The notes below the pieces were generated by a model. It had not been told where the DNA came from, did no database searches, and worked only from the letters and a program-made list of their open reading frames with translations. Shown piece after piece: positions 39,716-48,840 of a stretch of DNA of 64,000 bases. Source of the DNA: an uncultured Angelakisella sp. (lineage in GTDB: Bacteria > Bacillota > Clostridia > Oscillospirales > Ruminococcaceae). The stretch is from the NCBI GenBank assembly GCA_910585535.1, contig CAJUFK010000005.1:1-64000 (forward strand). Direction: 5' to 3'. A program made the translations under genes and the position numbers. Each line of letters opens with the position of its first letter. Position 1 is the stretch's first letter.

Positions 39716-41886
39716 TGGACGAGCTGTATCAGAAGCTTGCGGAGCGGATCGAACAGACCAATAAGCAGTACGATATGGAGAAGGTGGAAAAAGCCTATCT
39801 CCTGGCAAAGCGCGCCCATGAGGGAACGCTTCGCCGCTCCGGGGAGCCTTATATCGTCCATCCGGTGTGCGCCGCCATTATCCTGGTGGAGCTGGGGATG
39901 GATACCGATTCCATCGTCGCTGCTCTCCTTCACGATGTGGTGGAGGACACCGAGGTCACCCTGGAGGAGATCCGCAAAGAGTTTGGCAAAGATGTAGCGT
40001 TCCTGGTGGACGGAGTGACCAAACTGGGCAAGATCCCCTTCTCCTCCCGGGAGCATCAGCAGGCGGAAAACGTCCGAAAGATGCTCCTGGCCATGGCCCA
40101 GGATGTCCGGGTTATCATCATCAAGCTGGCGGACCGCCTCCACAACGCCCGGACCTTTGATTCCCTTCCCGAGGAGAAGAGCCGGCTCAAGTCCCTGGAG
40201 ACCATGGAGGTCTACGCCCCCCTGGCCCACCGCCTGGGGATCCGGGGGATCAAGGAGGAGCTGGAGGACATCTCCCTGAAGTACCTGGATCCCATCGCCT
40301 ACAACGAGATCGAAAGCCAGCTGAATCTCCGCAAGGAGGAGCGCCAGGCCTTTGTGGAGCGGATCATCGCCCGGATCAACCAGCGCCTGGAAAAGGAGAA
40401 CATCAAGGCCCAAATCGACGGGCGGGTCAAGAGCATCTACGGCATCTATCGCAAGGTGTATATGCAGGGCCGGAACATGGACGAGATCTACGACATTTAC
40501 GCCGTGCGGGTCATTGTGGATACGGTGCGGGACTGCTACAACGTCTTCGGCGTGATCCACGATATGCTCCAGCCCATCCCCAACCGCTTTAAGGACTACA
40601 TCTGCACCCCGAAACAGAATATGTACCAGTCCCTTCACACCACCGTTATCGACAAGGAGGGGATCCCCTTCGAGGTGCAGATCCGCACCTGGGATATGCA
40701 CTACACCGCCGAGTACGGTGTTGCCGCCCACTGGAAGTACAAGGTGGGGGTGGCCGGGAAGGACAGCATGGAGGAGCGCCTTTCCTGGATCCGCCAGATC
40801 CTGGAATCCCAGAAGGAATCCGACGATGTGGAGGAGCTGGTCAAGTCCATCAAAAGCGACATCGCCCCGGAGGAGGTCTTTGTCTTTACCCCCAAGGGGG
40901 ATGTCATCACCCTGCCGGTGGACAGCACCGTCATCGACTTCGCCTACGCCATCCATTCCGCCGTGGGCAACAAGATGATCGGGGCCAAGGTGGACGGCCG
41001 GATGGTAAGTCTGGACTTTAAGGTCAAAACCGGAATGATCGTGGAGGTGCTGACCGCCTCGGGGCGGGGCAGCGGCCCCAGCCGGGATTGGCTGGGCATC
41101 GTCCGCACCAGCGAGGCCAGGAACAAGATCCGTTCCTGGTTCAAAAAGGAAAAACGGGAGGAGAATATCCAGGAGGGACGCTCCGCCCTGGACAAGGAGT
41201 TCCGCCGCAACCTTATCACCCTCAGCGACAGCGACAAAGAGACCTTTGTGGCGGACATCGCGGCCCGGCAGCGATACAACAGCGTGGAGGATTTTTACGC
41301 CGCCATCGGCTATGGCGGCCTCTCCCTCCAGAAGCTCATCCCCCGCATCCGGGAGGAGTTCCAGAAGAAGTACCGCACCCCCACCCAGAACGACGAGATC
41401 CTCCTGGGGCGTATCCCGCCCCGGCAGCGGCCCGCCAAGGCTTCCAGCGGGGTCATCGTGGAGGGGCTGGACGGGTGTCTGGTGAAGTTCGCCCGGTGCT
41501 GCAACCCGGTCCCCGGGGACGACATCATCGGCTTCATCACCCGGGGCTTCGGGGTCTCCATCCACAAGAAGGACTGCGTCAACGTGGTCAACGCCGACAC
41601 CACCAGCGACCGGTGGGTCCACACCGAGTGGGCCGCCACCGTCAAGGAGACCTTCAAGTCCACCATCGACATCCTGGGCACCGACCGCCAGGGTCTGGTG
41701 GCCGACGTCACCGTGGCCCTGGGCAATATGCGTATCCCCATCCACACCCTCATGGCCCGGGAGGCAAAGGACAACCATTCCATCATCCAGGTGACCATTG
41801 GCATCAGCGATCTGGAGCAGCTGCGGGGGATCATGGCCAGCCTGAAGAAGATCAGCGGTGTTATTTCGGTCCAGCGGTCCAATTAG
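39715..41886 (+). CDS. relA: Bifunctional (p)ppGpp synthetase/hydrolase
   Basis: A 723-residue RelA/SpoT-family stringent-response enzyme. HD hydrolase domain: HPVCAAIILVELGMDTDSIV and HDVVEDTEVTLEEI; synthetase domain: GRVKSIYGIYRKVYMQGRNM and DIYAVRVIVDT; TGS domain: VFVFTPKGDVITLPVDSTVI; C-terminal ACT domain ending in ISVQRSN. Both the hydrolase HDxxED and the synthetase motifs are intact, so it is bifunctional. The start ATG overlaps the recJ stop; a TTG three bases earlier is not preferred. Confidence 0.97.
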   Translation: MDELYQKLAERIEQTNKQYDMEKVEKAYLLAKRAHEGTLRRSGEPYIVHPVCAAIILVELGMDTDSIVAALLHDVVEDTEVTLEEIRKEFGKDVAFLVDGVTKLGKIPFSSREHQQAENVRKMLLAMAQDVRVIIIKLADRLHNARTFDSLPEEKSRLKSLETMEVYAPLAHRLGIRGIKEELEDISLKYLDPIAYNEIESQLNLRKEERQAFVERIIARINQRLEKENIKAQIDGRVKSIYGIYRKVYMQGRNMDEIYDIYAVRVIVDTVRDCYNVFGVIHDMLQPIPNRFKDYICTPKQNMYQSLHTTVIDKEGIPFEVQIRTWDMHYTAEYGVAAHWKYKVGVAGKDSMEERLSWIRQILESQKESDDVEELVKSIKSDIAPEEVFVFTPKGDVITLPVDSTVIDFAYAIHSAVGNKMIGAKVDGRMVSLDFKVKTGMIVEVLTASGRGSGPSRDWLGIVRTSEARNKIRSWFKKEKREENIQEGRSALDKEFRRNLITLSDSDKETFVADIAARQRYNSVEDFYAAIGYGGLSLQKLIPRIREEFQKKYRTPTQNDEILLGRIPPRQRPAKASSGVIVEGLDGCLVKFARCCNPVPGDDIIGFITRGFGVSIHKKDCVNVVNADTTSDRWVHTEWAATVKETFKSTIDILGTDRQGLVADVTVALGNMRIPIHTLMAREAKDNHSIIQVTIGISDLEQLRGIMASLKKISGVISVQRSN

Positions 41887-41900
41887 GAAGGGGGAAGAAA

Positions 41901-42371
41901 ATGCGCGCTGTGATCCAGCGGGTGGCCCGGGCCTCGGTCTCCATTGACGGGGCAGAAGTGGCAGCCATCCAAAACGGGCTCCTCATCCTTTTGGGAGTGA
42001 CCCATGGAGATGGGGAAAAGGAAGCGGACTATCTGGCGGCCAAATGCGCCGGCCTTCGTATCTTCCGGGACAGGGAGGACAAAATGAACCTTTCGGTGGC
42101 CGACATTGGGGGGCAGGTTATTGTGGTCTCCCAGTTTACCCTGTACGCCGATTGCCGCAAGGGCAAACGCCCCGCCTTTGTGGATGCCGCCCGCCCGGAG
42201 ACCGCCATCCCCCTGTACCGGCGGTTTGTGGCAAAGCTCCGGGAGATGGGCCTCACCGTAGGCACCGGGGAGTTTGGGGCGGATATGCAGGTATCTCTCC
42301 TCAACGATGGTCCGGTGACCATTCTAATGGATACCGATGAAATGATGAAAAAACAGGAGCAGAACAGATGA
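41901..42371 (+). CDS. dtd: D-aminoacyl-tRNA deacylase
   Basis: A 156-residue enzyme that removes D-amino acids wrongly attached to tRNA. The family marks MRAVIQRV, GLLILLGVTHGD, the active-site SQFTLYAD, GKRPAF and NDGPVTI (cross-subunit GP motif) are all present. AAGGGGGAAGAAA precedes the ATG. It follows relA as in B. subtilis and overlaps the next gene by 4 bases. Confidence 0.97.
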   Translation: MRAVIQRVARASVSIDGAEVAAIQNGLLILLGVTHGDGEKEADYLAAKCAGLRIFRDREDKMNLSVADIGGQVIVVSQFTLYADCRKGKRPAFVDAARPETAIPLYRRFVAKLREMGLTVGTGEFGADMQVSLLNDGPVTILMDTDEMMKKQEQNR

Positions 42372-43012
42372 CCATTACCGAGATCCGCGCAAAGCATACC
42401 TTTGCTGCCAACTGCTATGTGGTCCAAAGCCGGGAGGGAAACGCCTTTCTGGTAGACCCTGGGGCGGAGGCGGAGGGGATTGTCGAATTTCTTCGGGAGC
42501 ATCACATAACCCCCAAAATGATCCTTCTCACCCACGGCCATTTTGACCACGTTGGGGCGGTAAAGGACCTGCAGAAGGAGTACCCCGGCCTCCCGGTTTA
42601 TATCGCCCGGGAAGATCAGGAGCTGCTGGAAGGGGACGACAAGACAGGGGCCCTGGGCCGGCGGTTTATCCGGAACCAGGATCCATACACCTTCCAGGCC
42701 GATGGCTGCCTTCGGGAGGGGGAGAACCTTACCCTGGATGAACTTACCGTTAAGGTCATGGCCACCCCGGGGCACACCAAGGGGTCGGTCTGCCTTTTCT
42801 GCGGCAGCACCATCTTTTCCGGGGACACCCTGTTTCTCCATGACTGCGGCAGAACCGATCTTTACGGCGGCTCGTTCCCGGAAATCTGTAATTCTCTCCG
42901 GCGGCTGGCGGCCCTGGAAAGGGATTACACGGTTCGCCCCGGACACGGGGAGCTGACCTCCATCGAGGAGGAACGGGGCTGGATTGCCGCCCTTTTGGAG
43001 AAGTACCAATGA
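42368..43012 (+). CDS. MBL-fold metallo-hydrolase
   Basis: A 214-residue metallo-beta-lactamase-fold protein of the glyoxalase II-like type. Metal-binding motifs are THGHFDHVG, the histidine in PGHTKGSVC, the aspartate in SGDTLFLHDCGRTD and the last histidine in RPGHGELT. The set is complete, so it is probably an active thioester or related hydrolase, but the substrate is unknown. It overlaps dtd and hemZ by 4 bases each, so all three are translationally coupled. Confidence 0.93.
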   Translation: MTITEIRAKHTFAANCYVVQSREGNAFLVDPGAEAEGIVEFLREHHITPKMILLTHGHFDHVGAVKDLQKEYPGLPVYIAREDQELLEGDDKTGALGRRFIRNQDPYTFQADGCLREGENLTLDELTVKVMATPGHTKGSVCLFCGSTIFSGDTLFLHDCGRTDLYGGSFPEICNSLRRLAALERDYTVRPGHGELTSIEEERGWIAALLEKYQ

Positions 43013-44454
43013 GGGTGATTTTATCGGCTCAGGACCAGAAGGACCTTCACTACGAGGTGGAGTGTATCCTGCGGATGTTCCTGCCCCAACTCCGCCTGGA
43101 TTTCGCCCAGGCGGAGGCGGAACCGTCCTCGGAACAGGTGGTCATCGTTACCGGGGAAGGGGAGAACACCGTCACCCTGTCAGTTCCCGGTTTTTTCGGG
43201 GAGGAACGGGAGCCCGCCTCTGCCAGCCGGAAGGACACCGAAGCCTCGGTCTGCCGCTGTCTCTACCGGCTCCTGGTCCGAGCCACCGGGAAGAAGATCT
43301 CCTGGGGGGTGCTGACTGGCATCCGTCCGGTGAAGCTGGTGCGGGAACTGCGGGAACAGGGTCTTTCCTACGGGGAGATTGCCGGCCGGTTCACCCGCCG
43401 GTACCTCACCACCCCGGAGAAAGCCGCCCTCTGCATCCAGACCGACCAGGTCCAGCAGACGGCCATCGGCAAAGCGGAACCCAAAGGGTACAGCCTTTAC
43501 CTTTCCATTCCATTCTGTCCTTCCCGGTGCAGTTATTGCTCCTTTGTCTCCCATTCCATTGAAAAGACCCGGCGGCTGATCCCTGCCTACTTGGACAAGC
43601 TGGAGGAAGAACTGGTCTATACCGCGAAGATCGCCAAGGAAAAGGGGCTGACGCTACAGACCATCTATATGGGCGGAGGGACCCCCACCGTGCTGGAAGC
43701 GGAGCAGCTGGACCGGCTGCTGGAGACGGTAAATCAAAACTTTGACCGCTCCCGCTGCCTGGAGTTCACCGTGGAGGCAGGCCGCCCGGACACCATTACC
43801 AAAGCCAAGCTGGAGGCCCTGATCCGGGGAGGGGTGGATCGGGTCAGCGTCAATCCCCAAACCCTGAATGACCAGGTTCTCCAAACAGTGGGGCGAAAGC
43901 ACACAGCGGAGGAGTTTTTCCAGGCCTACAACCTTACAAAGCAGTTTCCCTTTACAGCAATCAACATTGACCTGATCGCCGGTTTAACCGGAGATACCCT
44001 GGAATCTTTTCAGAGGACGCTGGAAATAGTAATGGCCCTGGAGCCGGAGAACATCACAGTACACGCCCTGACCATGAAGCGTGCCGCCAACATGATCGGG
44101 GAGAAGGAAGCCCGCTTAGGGGGCGTCTCCCAGGTGGGCCAGATGGTAGACCATTCCCAGCAGGCGCTGGCCGGGGCAGGGTACCGGCCCTACTACCTTT
44201 ACCGCCAGAAAAGCACGGTGGACAGTTTGGAAAATGTGGGATACTGCCGGGGGGATACCCTCTGCTGCTATAACATATACATTATGGACGAGACCCATAC
44301 CATCCTTTCGGTAGGGGGCGGCGGCGTGACCAAAGTGGTCCTTCCGGGGAACCGCATTGAGCGGCTTTTCAATTTCAAGTATCCTTATGAATATATCGAT
44401 CGTTTTCCGACGATCCTGGAACGAAAGGATGCACTGAGAGCTTTTGATCTGTAG
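43009..44454 (+). CDS. hemZ: Radical SAM coproporphyrinogen dehydrogenase-like HemZ
   Basis: A 481-residue radical SAM protein related to oxygen-independent coproporphyrinogen III oxidase. The 4Fe-4S motif is FCPSRCSYCSFVSH; GGGTPTVLEAEQL and DRVSVNPQTLNDQVL are the following radical SAM motifs; an N-terminal extension (residues 1-160) is characteristic of HemZ. Last gene of the recJ operon. Whether it acts in haem synthesis is unclear, since no other haem genes are near. Confidence 0.93.
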   Translation: MRVILSAQDQKDLHYEVECILRMFLPQLRLDFAQAEAEPSSEQVVIVTGEGENTVTLSVPGFFGEEREPASASRKDTEASVCRCLYRLLVRATGKKISWGVLTGIRPVKLVRELREQGLSYGEIAGRFTRRYLTTPEKAALCIQTDQVQQTAIGKAEPKGYSLYLSIPFCPSRCSYCSFVSHSIEKTRRLIPAYLDKLEEELVYTAKIAKEKGLTLQTIYMGGGTPTVLEAEQLDRLLETVNQNFDRSRCLEFTVEAGRPDTITKAKLEALIRGGVDRVSVNPQTLNDQVLQTVGRKHTAEEFFQAYNLTKQFPFTAINIDLIAGLTGDTLESFQRTLEIVMALEPENITVHALTMKRAANMIGEKEARLGGVSQVGQMVDHSQQALAGAGYRPYYLYRQKSTVDSLENVGYCRGDTLCCYNIYIMDETHTILSVGGGGVTKVVLPGNRIERLFNFKYPYEYIDRFPTILERKDALRAFDL

Positions 44455-44544
44455 TGCCTCGGACAGCGGCAAAGGTCTTTTCTTTGGGGCCGGCCGCAGG
44501 ATGAGCGCATATGGTAAGATATGATTATGAAGGAGGTTATTTTT

Positions 44545-44958
44545 ATGGCAGCATTGGACGATCTGGTGAGCAAAGCCAAAGAATTGGCGGATACCGTGGG
44601 GAAGGCCACCGGGGAACTGGTAGACGATTCCCGGATCAAGCTTCAGGAGCTGAAGCTGAACTCCGAGCTGAAGGACGCCTACGAGCGCTTGGGTTCGGTG
44701 ACCTACGACGCTATGAAGAATGGCGTGGAGAACAAAGCGCTGATGGATTTGGTGGTAAGTGAGATCGACGGCATCCTCCAAAGCCTGGAGCAGCTGAAAA
44801 CGGTTAAAATGACCCCTGCCCCCGAGGAGAAGTATTGTCCTCAGTGTGGGACCACCAATGGCAGTGACGCGGTTTACTGCCTTCGGTGCGGGGCGCCCCT
44901 GTCCATGGCCGCTCCGGAATCCCCTGCCGCCGAGCCTGCTCCGGAAACAGAGGCATAA
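44545..44958 (+). CDS. Zinc-ribbon protein with helical N-terminus
   Basis: A 137-residue protein. An amphipathic helical region (LDDLVSKAKELADTVGKATG to about residue 90) precedes a zinc ribbon (CPQCGTTNGSDAVYCLRCGA) and an Ala/Pro/Glu tail. The start is set by AAGGAGG; upstream in-frame ATGs lie before this site. Similar proteins are common and unstudied in Clostridia. A terminator follows. Confidence 0.8.
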   Translation: MAALDDLVSKAKELADTVGKATGELVDDSRIKLQELKLNSELKDAYERLGSVTYDAMKNGVENKALMDLVVSEIDGILQSLEQLKTVKMTPAPEEKYCPQCGTTNGSDAVYCLRCGAPLSMAAPESPAAEPAPETEA

Positions 44959-44981
44959 AGCGTTTTTCCAGGCATACCATG

Positions 44982-45014
44982 ATGGGGAGGGGTTTTCCTT
45001 CCCCATTTTTCTTT
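44982..45014 (+). terminator. Terminator after the zinc-ribbon gene
   Basis: Stem ATGGGGAGG / CCTTCCCCAT with a GTTTT loop, followed by TTTTCTTTT. Confidence 0.88.
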
Positions 45015-45145
45015 TCCGAGATATGGCCCGGTGATTGCAGCGCTTTTGTACGCCGGGCGTTTTCAGAGGGGCAGCCCTTTGGCTGGGGTGCCGGGACTTT
45101 GGGAACACCCCCTGGAAACGACAGAGCAGGAGAGGAGGCGCGCCG

Positions 45146-46876
45146 GTGAAAAAGAACGGCCAGAATTTCCTGGAGGGAGCGATGCTCCTCACCCTTTCCA
45201 CCTTGATTGTAAAGGTCATCGGGGCGCTTTTCAAAATTCCCCTAGCCAATATCCTGGGCGGTGTGGGGATGTCCTACTATGTTTCCGCCTACGACATCTT
45301 TACCCCGATCTACTCCATGACCGCTACCGGTCTGGGGATTGCGGCCTCCCGCTTGGTGGCGGAGCAGGCGGCGGTCTTTGGGGCGGAGGGGGGCCGGGAG
45401 GTGCTTCGGGCCAGCCGCAGGGTGTTCCTGCTTTTGGGCCTTTTGGGGATGGGGTTACTTTTGGTACTGGCCCCCGCTTTTGCCAGGACCATCAATAACC
45501 CCGGAGCAACCCTAGCGGTCTGTGCCATAGCGCCAGCGGTGGTGTTCAGCTGTATTTCCGCCGTCTACCGGGGATACTTCCAAGGGATGACCAATATGAT
45601 CCCCACAGCAAAAAGCCAGGTGCTGGAATCCCTTGTCCGGCTGACAGCGGGGACGGCCTTTTCCTACGGGGTCACCCTCTTTCTGCGCCGCCGTTATTTG
45701 GAGACAGGAGCGGTGCTGGGGCGAAGCTTCGCCACCTTGGATGAGGCCAGCCTGTTCCTCTTCCGGTTTTCTGCCGCTGCGGCCATTGCGGGGGTAACGG
45801 CAAGTACAATGGCGGGGGCGCTCTACATTCGTGGAAGGTACCGCCGGGAGACCAGAGGCCTGCACCATTCCCGAAAAAGGGAAACGGCCTCCCCAAAGGG
45901 GCTGGTCCTTCGGCTGCTGCAAATCGCCATTCCCATCTCCCTCAGCACTTTGGTGGTGAATCTTACCTCGGTCATCGATCTTATGTCGGTGATGAACTGC
46001 CTTAAAACCGCCATTGCCAGCGACGGCGCCGCAATCCGGCAGATGTATGACGGGCTGATCCCCGCCGCCGTCACCAACGACCTTCTGCCGGAGTACCTTT
46101 ACGGCTCCTATTCCGGCCTTGCGTTCTCCCTCTTTAACCTGGCCCCTGCCATTACAGCGGCCCTGGGGGTAAGCGCCCTTCCGGCAGTGACCCGGGCGTT
46201 TGCCGGGGGGAACCGGGAACAGCTGGCCGAAACGGTAAACTCGGTACTCCGCATCGCCCTTCTCACCGCCCTTCCGGCAGGGCTGGGACTTTCTGTCCTG
46301 TCAGGGCCCATCCTGCGCTTTTTGTTCCCGGCCCGGCTGATGGAGGCCGCCATTATCACCCCGGTGCTGCAGGTCATGGGGATCAGCACCATTTTGGTGG
46401 CAGTTACTACCCCTGTCAACAGCGTTCTCCAGGCCACCGGCCACGAAAGGCTGGCCCTGGGGATGATGCTGACAGGGGCGGCGGTGAAGCTTTTTACCAA
46501 TTACCGCCTGGTCTCCCGCCCGGAACTGAACATCCGCGGAGTGCCTTACGGGACCCTCCTTTGCTACGGGCTTATCCTTTTGGTCTCCCTGGGATTTCTC
46601 CGCGTGGGGGTGGGAATCCGCCTGAAATTTGGCCAGGTCGTGGCAAAACCGCTTTTTTGCGCCCTGCTCTGTGCCGGGGCGGCATATAGCAGCTATTATC
46701 TCCTGTTTTCGTCCGTTTCCGCTTCTATGCGGCTTTTAGCGGCCATCGCGCTGGGGGGAGCTGTCTACCTGGCTGCCCTTCTTCTCACCCGGACATTGCA
46801 AAAAAGTGACCTTGAAATGTTGCCAAACCATGAAAAAATCAAAAAAGGGCTTGAAAAGAGAGGTCTTATCAGTTAA
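45146..46876 (+). CDS. Polysaccharide/lipid flippase (SpoVB/YabM type)
   Basis: A 576-residue membrane protein of the MOP superfamily with about 14 helices. The start KKNGQNFLEGAMLLTLSTLI, then VKVIGALFKIPLANILGGVG, is typical of SpoVB and YabM. The GTG is chosen because GAGGAGG is 7 bases upstream and the conserved N-terminus follows; the longer in-frame extension has no such site. Position in front of mazG matches yabM in B. subtilis. The likely substrate is a lipid-linked wall precursor, possibly in sporulation. Confidence 0.88.
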   Translation: MKKNGQNFLEGAMLLTLSTLIVKVIGALFKIPLANILGGVGMSYYVSAYDIFTPIYSMTATGLGIAASRLVAEQAAVFGAEGGREVLRASRRVFLLLGLLGMGLLLVLAPAFARTINNPGATLAVCAIAPAVVFSCISAVYRGYFQGMTNMIPTAKSQVLESLVRLTAGTAFSYGVTLFLRRRYLETGAVLGRSFATLDEASLFLFRFSAAAAIAGVTASTMAGALYIRGRYRRETRGLHHSRKRETASPKGLVLRLLQIAIPISLSTLVVNLTSVIDLMSVMNCLKTAIASDGAAIRQMYDGLIPAAVTNDLLPEYLYGSYSGLAFSLFNLAPAITAALGVSALPAVTRAFAGGNREQLAETVNSVLRIALLTALPAGLGLSVLSGPILRFLFPARLMEAAIITPVLQVMGISTILVAVTTPVNSVLQATGHERLALGMMLTGAAVKLFTNYRLVSRPELNIRGVPYGTLLCYGLILLVSLGFLRVGVGIRLKFGQVVAKPLFCALLCAGAAYSSYYLLFSSVSASMRLLAAIALGGAVYLAALLLTRTLQKSDLEMLPNHEKIKKGLEKRGLIS

Positions 46877-46933
46877 AATAGGGAAAGCGTCAAACGGCCT
46901 TTCTTCTGGGATGGCCGGTTTAGGAGGAGCAAG

Positions 46934-47746
46934 ATGGTAGACTTTACGATCAAGGACCACTACAAGGTGGACGATCTGCTGAGGATCATGGAACTTCTCC
47001 GGGGCGAAGGAGGCTGTGTCTGGGACCGGGAACAGGACCACCACAGCATCCGGAACAATTTCATCGAGGAGACCTACGAAGCGGTGGAGGCCATTGACCG
47101 GGAGGATCCTGCCCTTTTGCAGGAGGAGTTGGGGGATGTCCTGCTCCAGGTGGTATTCCACGCCCGGATGGAGGAAGAAGCAGGCCGTTTCACCTTCTCC
47201 GATGTCTGCGACGGCATCTGCAAAAAGCTGATCTACCGCCATCCCCATGTATTTGGGGATGTATCGGTGGAAAACTCCAGTCAGGTGCTGGACAATTGGG
47301 ACAAGCTTAAAACGGTGGAAAAACACCAGGAGACCGCGGCCAGCACGCTGGAGGCGGTGTCCAAGGCGCTCCCGGCCCTGGTGCGGGCAGCCAAGGTGCA
47401 AAAGCGTGCGGGTAAGGTTGGGTTCGAGTACCCCGCTTTATCCGACGCCCTTGGGGACCTGCGTAGTGAGATCGCAGAACTGGAGGAGGCCCTGTCCCGG
47501 GAGGATGCCCAGGATGTCTTTGAGGAGATAGGGGACGTGATCTTTTCCGCCGCCAATGTCTCCCGCTTGTTGAAGGCGGATCCGGAGGAGGCGTTGAGCC
47601 GTTCCACCGAGAAATTCGTCCGACGCTTTTCCAGGATGGAGCAGCTGGCAGAAAGACCCCTTGCCGGCTGCACCGTGGATGAACTTAACGACCTTTGGCG
47701 GGAAGCCAAAAAAGAAGAAAAATCTATTGGAGGTATTCTGAAATGA
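46934..47746 (+). CDS. mazG: Nucleoside triphosphate pyrophosphohydrolase MazG
   Basis: A 270-residue all-helical enzyme that hydrolyses NTPs to NMP and PPi. Two MazG repeats are visible: EETYEAVEAI with EELGDVLLQVVFHA, and EIAELEEALS with EEIGDVIFSAANVSR; ExxE12-28ExxD metal sites are intact in both. GGCPWDREQ-like GGCVWDREQDHHSIRNN is the family start. AGGAGGAGC precedes the ATG. The stop overlaps the hup start (ATGA). Confidence 0.96.
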   Translation: MVDFTIKDHYKVDDLLRIMELLRGEGGCVWDREQDHHSIRNNFIEETYEAVEAIDREDPALLQEELGDVLLQVVFHARMEEEAGRFTFSDVCDGICKKLIYRHPHVFGDVSVENSSQVLDNWDKLKTVEKHQETAASTLEAVSKALPALVRAAKVQKRAGKVGFEYPALSDALGDLRSEIAELEEALSREDAQDVFEEIGDVIFSAANVSRLLKADPEEALSRSTEKFVRRFSRMEQLAERPLAGCTVDELNDLWREAKKEEKSIGGILK

Positions 47747-48015
47747 CAAAAGTTGAACTGGTGAGCGCTGTTGCCGAAAAAACCGGTCTGTCCAAGAAGG
47801 ACAGCGAGAAGGCGGTAGCCGCTGTTTTTGCTTCTATCACCGAGAGCCTGCAGAGAGGCGAGAAGCTCTCCCTGGTGGGCTTTGGCACCTTTGAGGTCAA
47901 GGAGCGCGCCGCCCGTCCCGGCGTCAACCCCCGCACCAAGGAGCCCATCACCATTCCCGCTTCCAAGTCCCCCGTCTTTAAGGCTGGCAAGCCCCTGAAG
48001 GACGCCATCAAATAA
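47743..48015 (+). CDS. hup: HU-family DNA-binding protein
   Basis: A 90-residue histone-like DNA-bending protein. The features MTKVELVSAVAEKTGLSKKD, GFGTFEVKERAARPGVNPRT and the DNA-binding arm around RPGVNPRTKEPITIPAS are diagnostic, and the C-terminus (KAGKPLKDAIK) is standard. GGAGGT precedes the ATG, which overlaps the mazG stop. In B. subtilis mazG and rqcP are adjacent; here hup is inserted between them and a terminator follows it. Confidence 0.97.
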   Translation: MTKVELVSAVAEKTGLSKKDSEKAVAAVFASITESLQRGEKLSLVGFGTFEVKERAARPGVNPRTKEPITIPASKSPVFKAGKPLKDAIK

Positions 48016-48031
48016 ATTTTTCAACATCACA

Positions 48032-48069
48032 GGAGGGGCCGGCACGGCTTGTGCCAGCTCCTCTTTTTT
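48032..48069 (+). terminator. Terminator after hup
   Basis: Stem GGAGGGGCCGGCAC / GTGCCAGCTCCTC (one bulge) followed by TTTTTT. It separates flippase-mazG-hup from the rqcP group, or allows partial read-through. Confidence 0.88.
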
Positions 48070-48168
48070 ACCGGCGAAAGGCCAGCGGTCGGGCTGTCCG
48101 TTGGATGAGCTGCCGGAGAAGTACGAGCCCTATTCCAATTTTTAGACACCGGAAGAAAGGAGAACGCC

Positions 48169-48414
48169 ATGCGTCTGGATAAATACCTCAAGGTATCCCG
48201 GATCATCAAGCGCCGCACCGTGGCCAATGAGGCCTGCGACGCCCAGCGGGTGCTGGTCAACGGCAAGGCCGCCCGAGCCTCCTACGAGGTGAAGCTGGGG
48301 GACAAGATCGAGATCAACCTGGGCCAGCGCCCCCTGACCATCCAGGTGACCGGCCTCAGCGAGGTCACCACCAAGGACAACGCCTCCCAGAATTACACCA
48401 TTCTGGAAGGATAA
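48169..48414 (+). CDS. rqcP: S4-domain RNA-binding protein RqcP-like
   Basis: An 81-residue S4-domain protein (MRLDKYLKVSRIIKRRTVAN, then EACDAQRVLVNGKAARASYE), equivalent in size and position to B. subtilis YabO/RqcP, which helps RqcH add alanine tails on stalled 60S/50S subunits. GAAAGGAG precedes the ATG. It leads the yabP-yabQ-divIC group. Assignment rests on family plus synteny; RqcH is not in the window. Confidence 0.9.
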   Translation: MRLDKYLKVSRIIKRRTVANEACDAQRVLVNGKAARASYEVKLGDKIEINLGQRPLTIQVTGLSEVTTKDNASQNYTILEG

Positions 48415-48555
48415 GGAGTCAAAGCCCGGCGTTTTGGGGCTTCCGCTTCTATTTCTGTCTCCCGGCACATATGCTGTTAATGCGTTCCCGGCAGCCCCGG
48501 GGACGGCCAGGATGGGACAACACCCCCTGGACAGAATAAAAGGGGAGGACTGAAA

Positions 48556-48831
48556 ATGGAAACGAAGCAGCTGCCGGCGCCCCACAACATCATCATAGAG
48601 GACCGAAAGAATGTGACCATCAGCGGCGTCACCGATGTGGAAAGCTTTGATGAGGAGACAGTAATCCTGATGACCGATTTGGGGGAGCTGGTCATCAAAG
48701 GTTTTGGCCTGCACATCAGCAAGATCGATGTGGTGTCCGGTGATCTTGCCCTGGAGGGAGAGATCTACAACCTGGGGTACACCGACACCCAGGCCGGCGG
48801 AGGCGGGTTCCTCAGCCGGTTGTTCCGGTAG
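48556..48831 (+). CDS. yabP: Sporulation protein YabP
   Basis: A 91-residue strand-rich protein: LPAPHNIIIEDRKNVTISGV, DVESFDEETVILMTDLGELV and IKGFGLHISKIDVVSGDLAL are the YabP marks. In B. subtilis YabP is needed for spore cortex or coat morphogenesis. GGGGAGGACTG precedes the ATG. yabQ follows 9 bases after. Confidence 0.93.
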   Translation: METKQLPAPHNIIIEDRKNVTISGVTDVESFDEETVILMTDLGELVIKGFGLHISKIDVVSGDLALEGEIYNLGYTDTQAGGGGFLSRLFR

Positions 48832-48840
48832 GGGGACAGT

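Noticed and set aside
39682..41778. Minus-strand 698-codon frame opposite relA
   Set aside because: Shadow of a certain gene; product is a G/V/D/H-rich stretch without domains.
43180..43554. Minus-strand 124-codon frame inside hemZ
   Set aside because: Antisense shadow of a certain radical SAM gene with no ribosome site.
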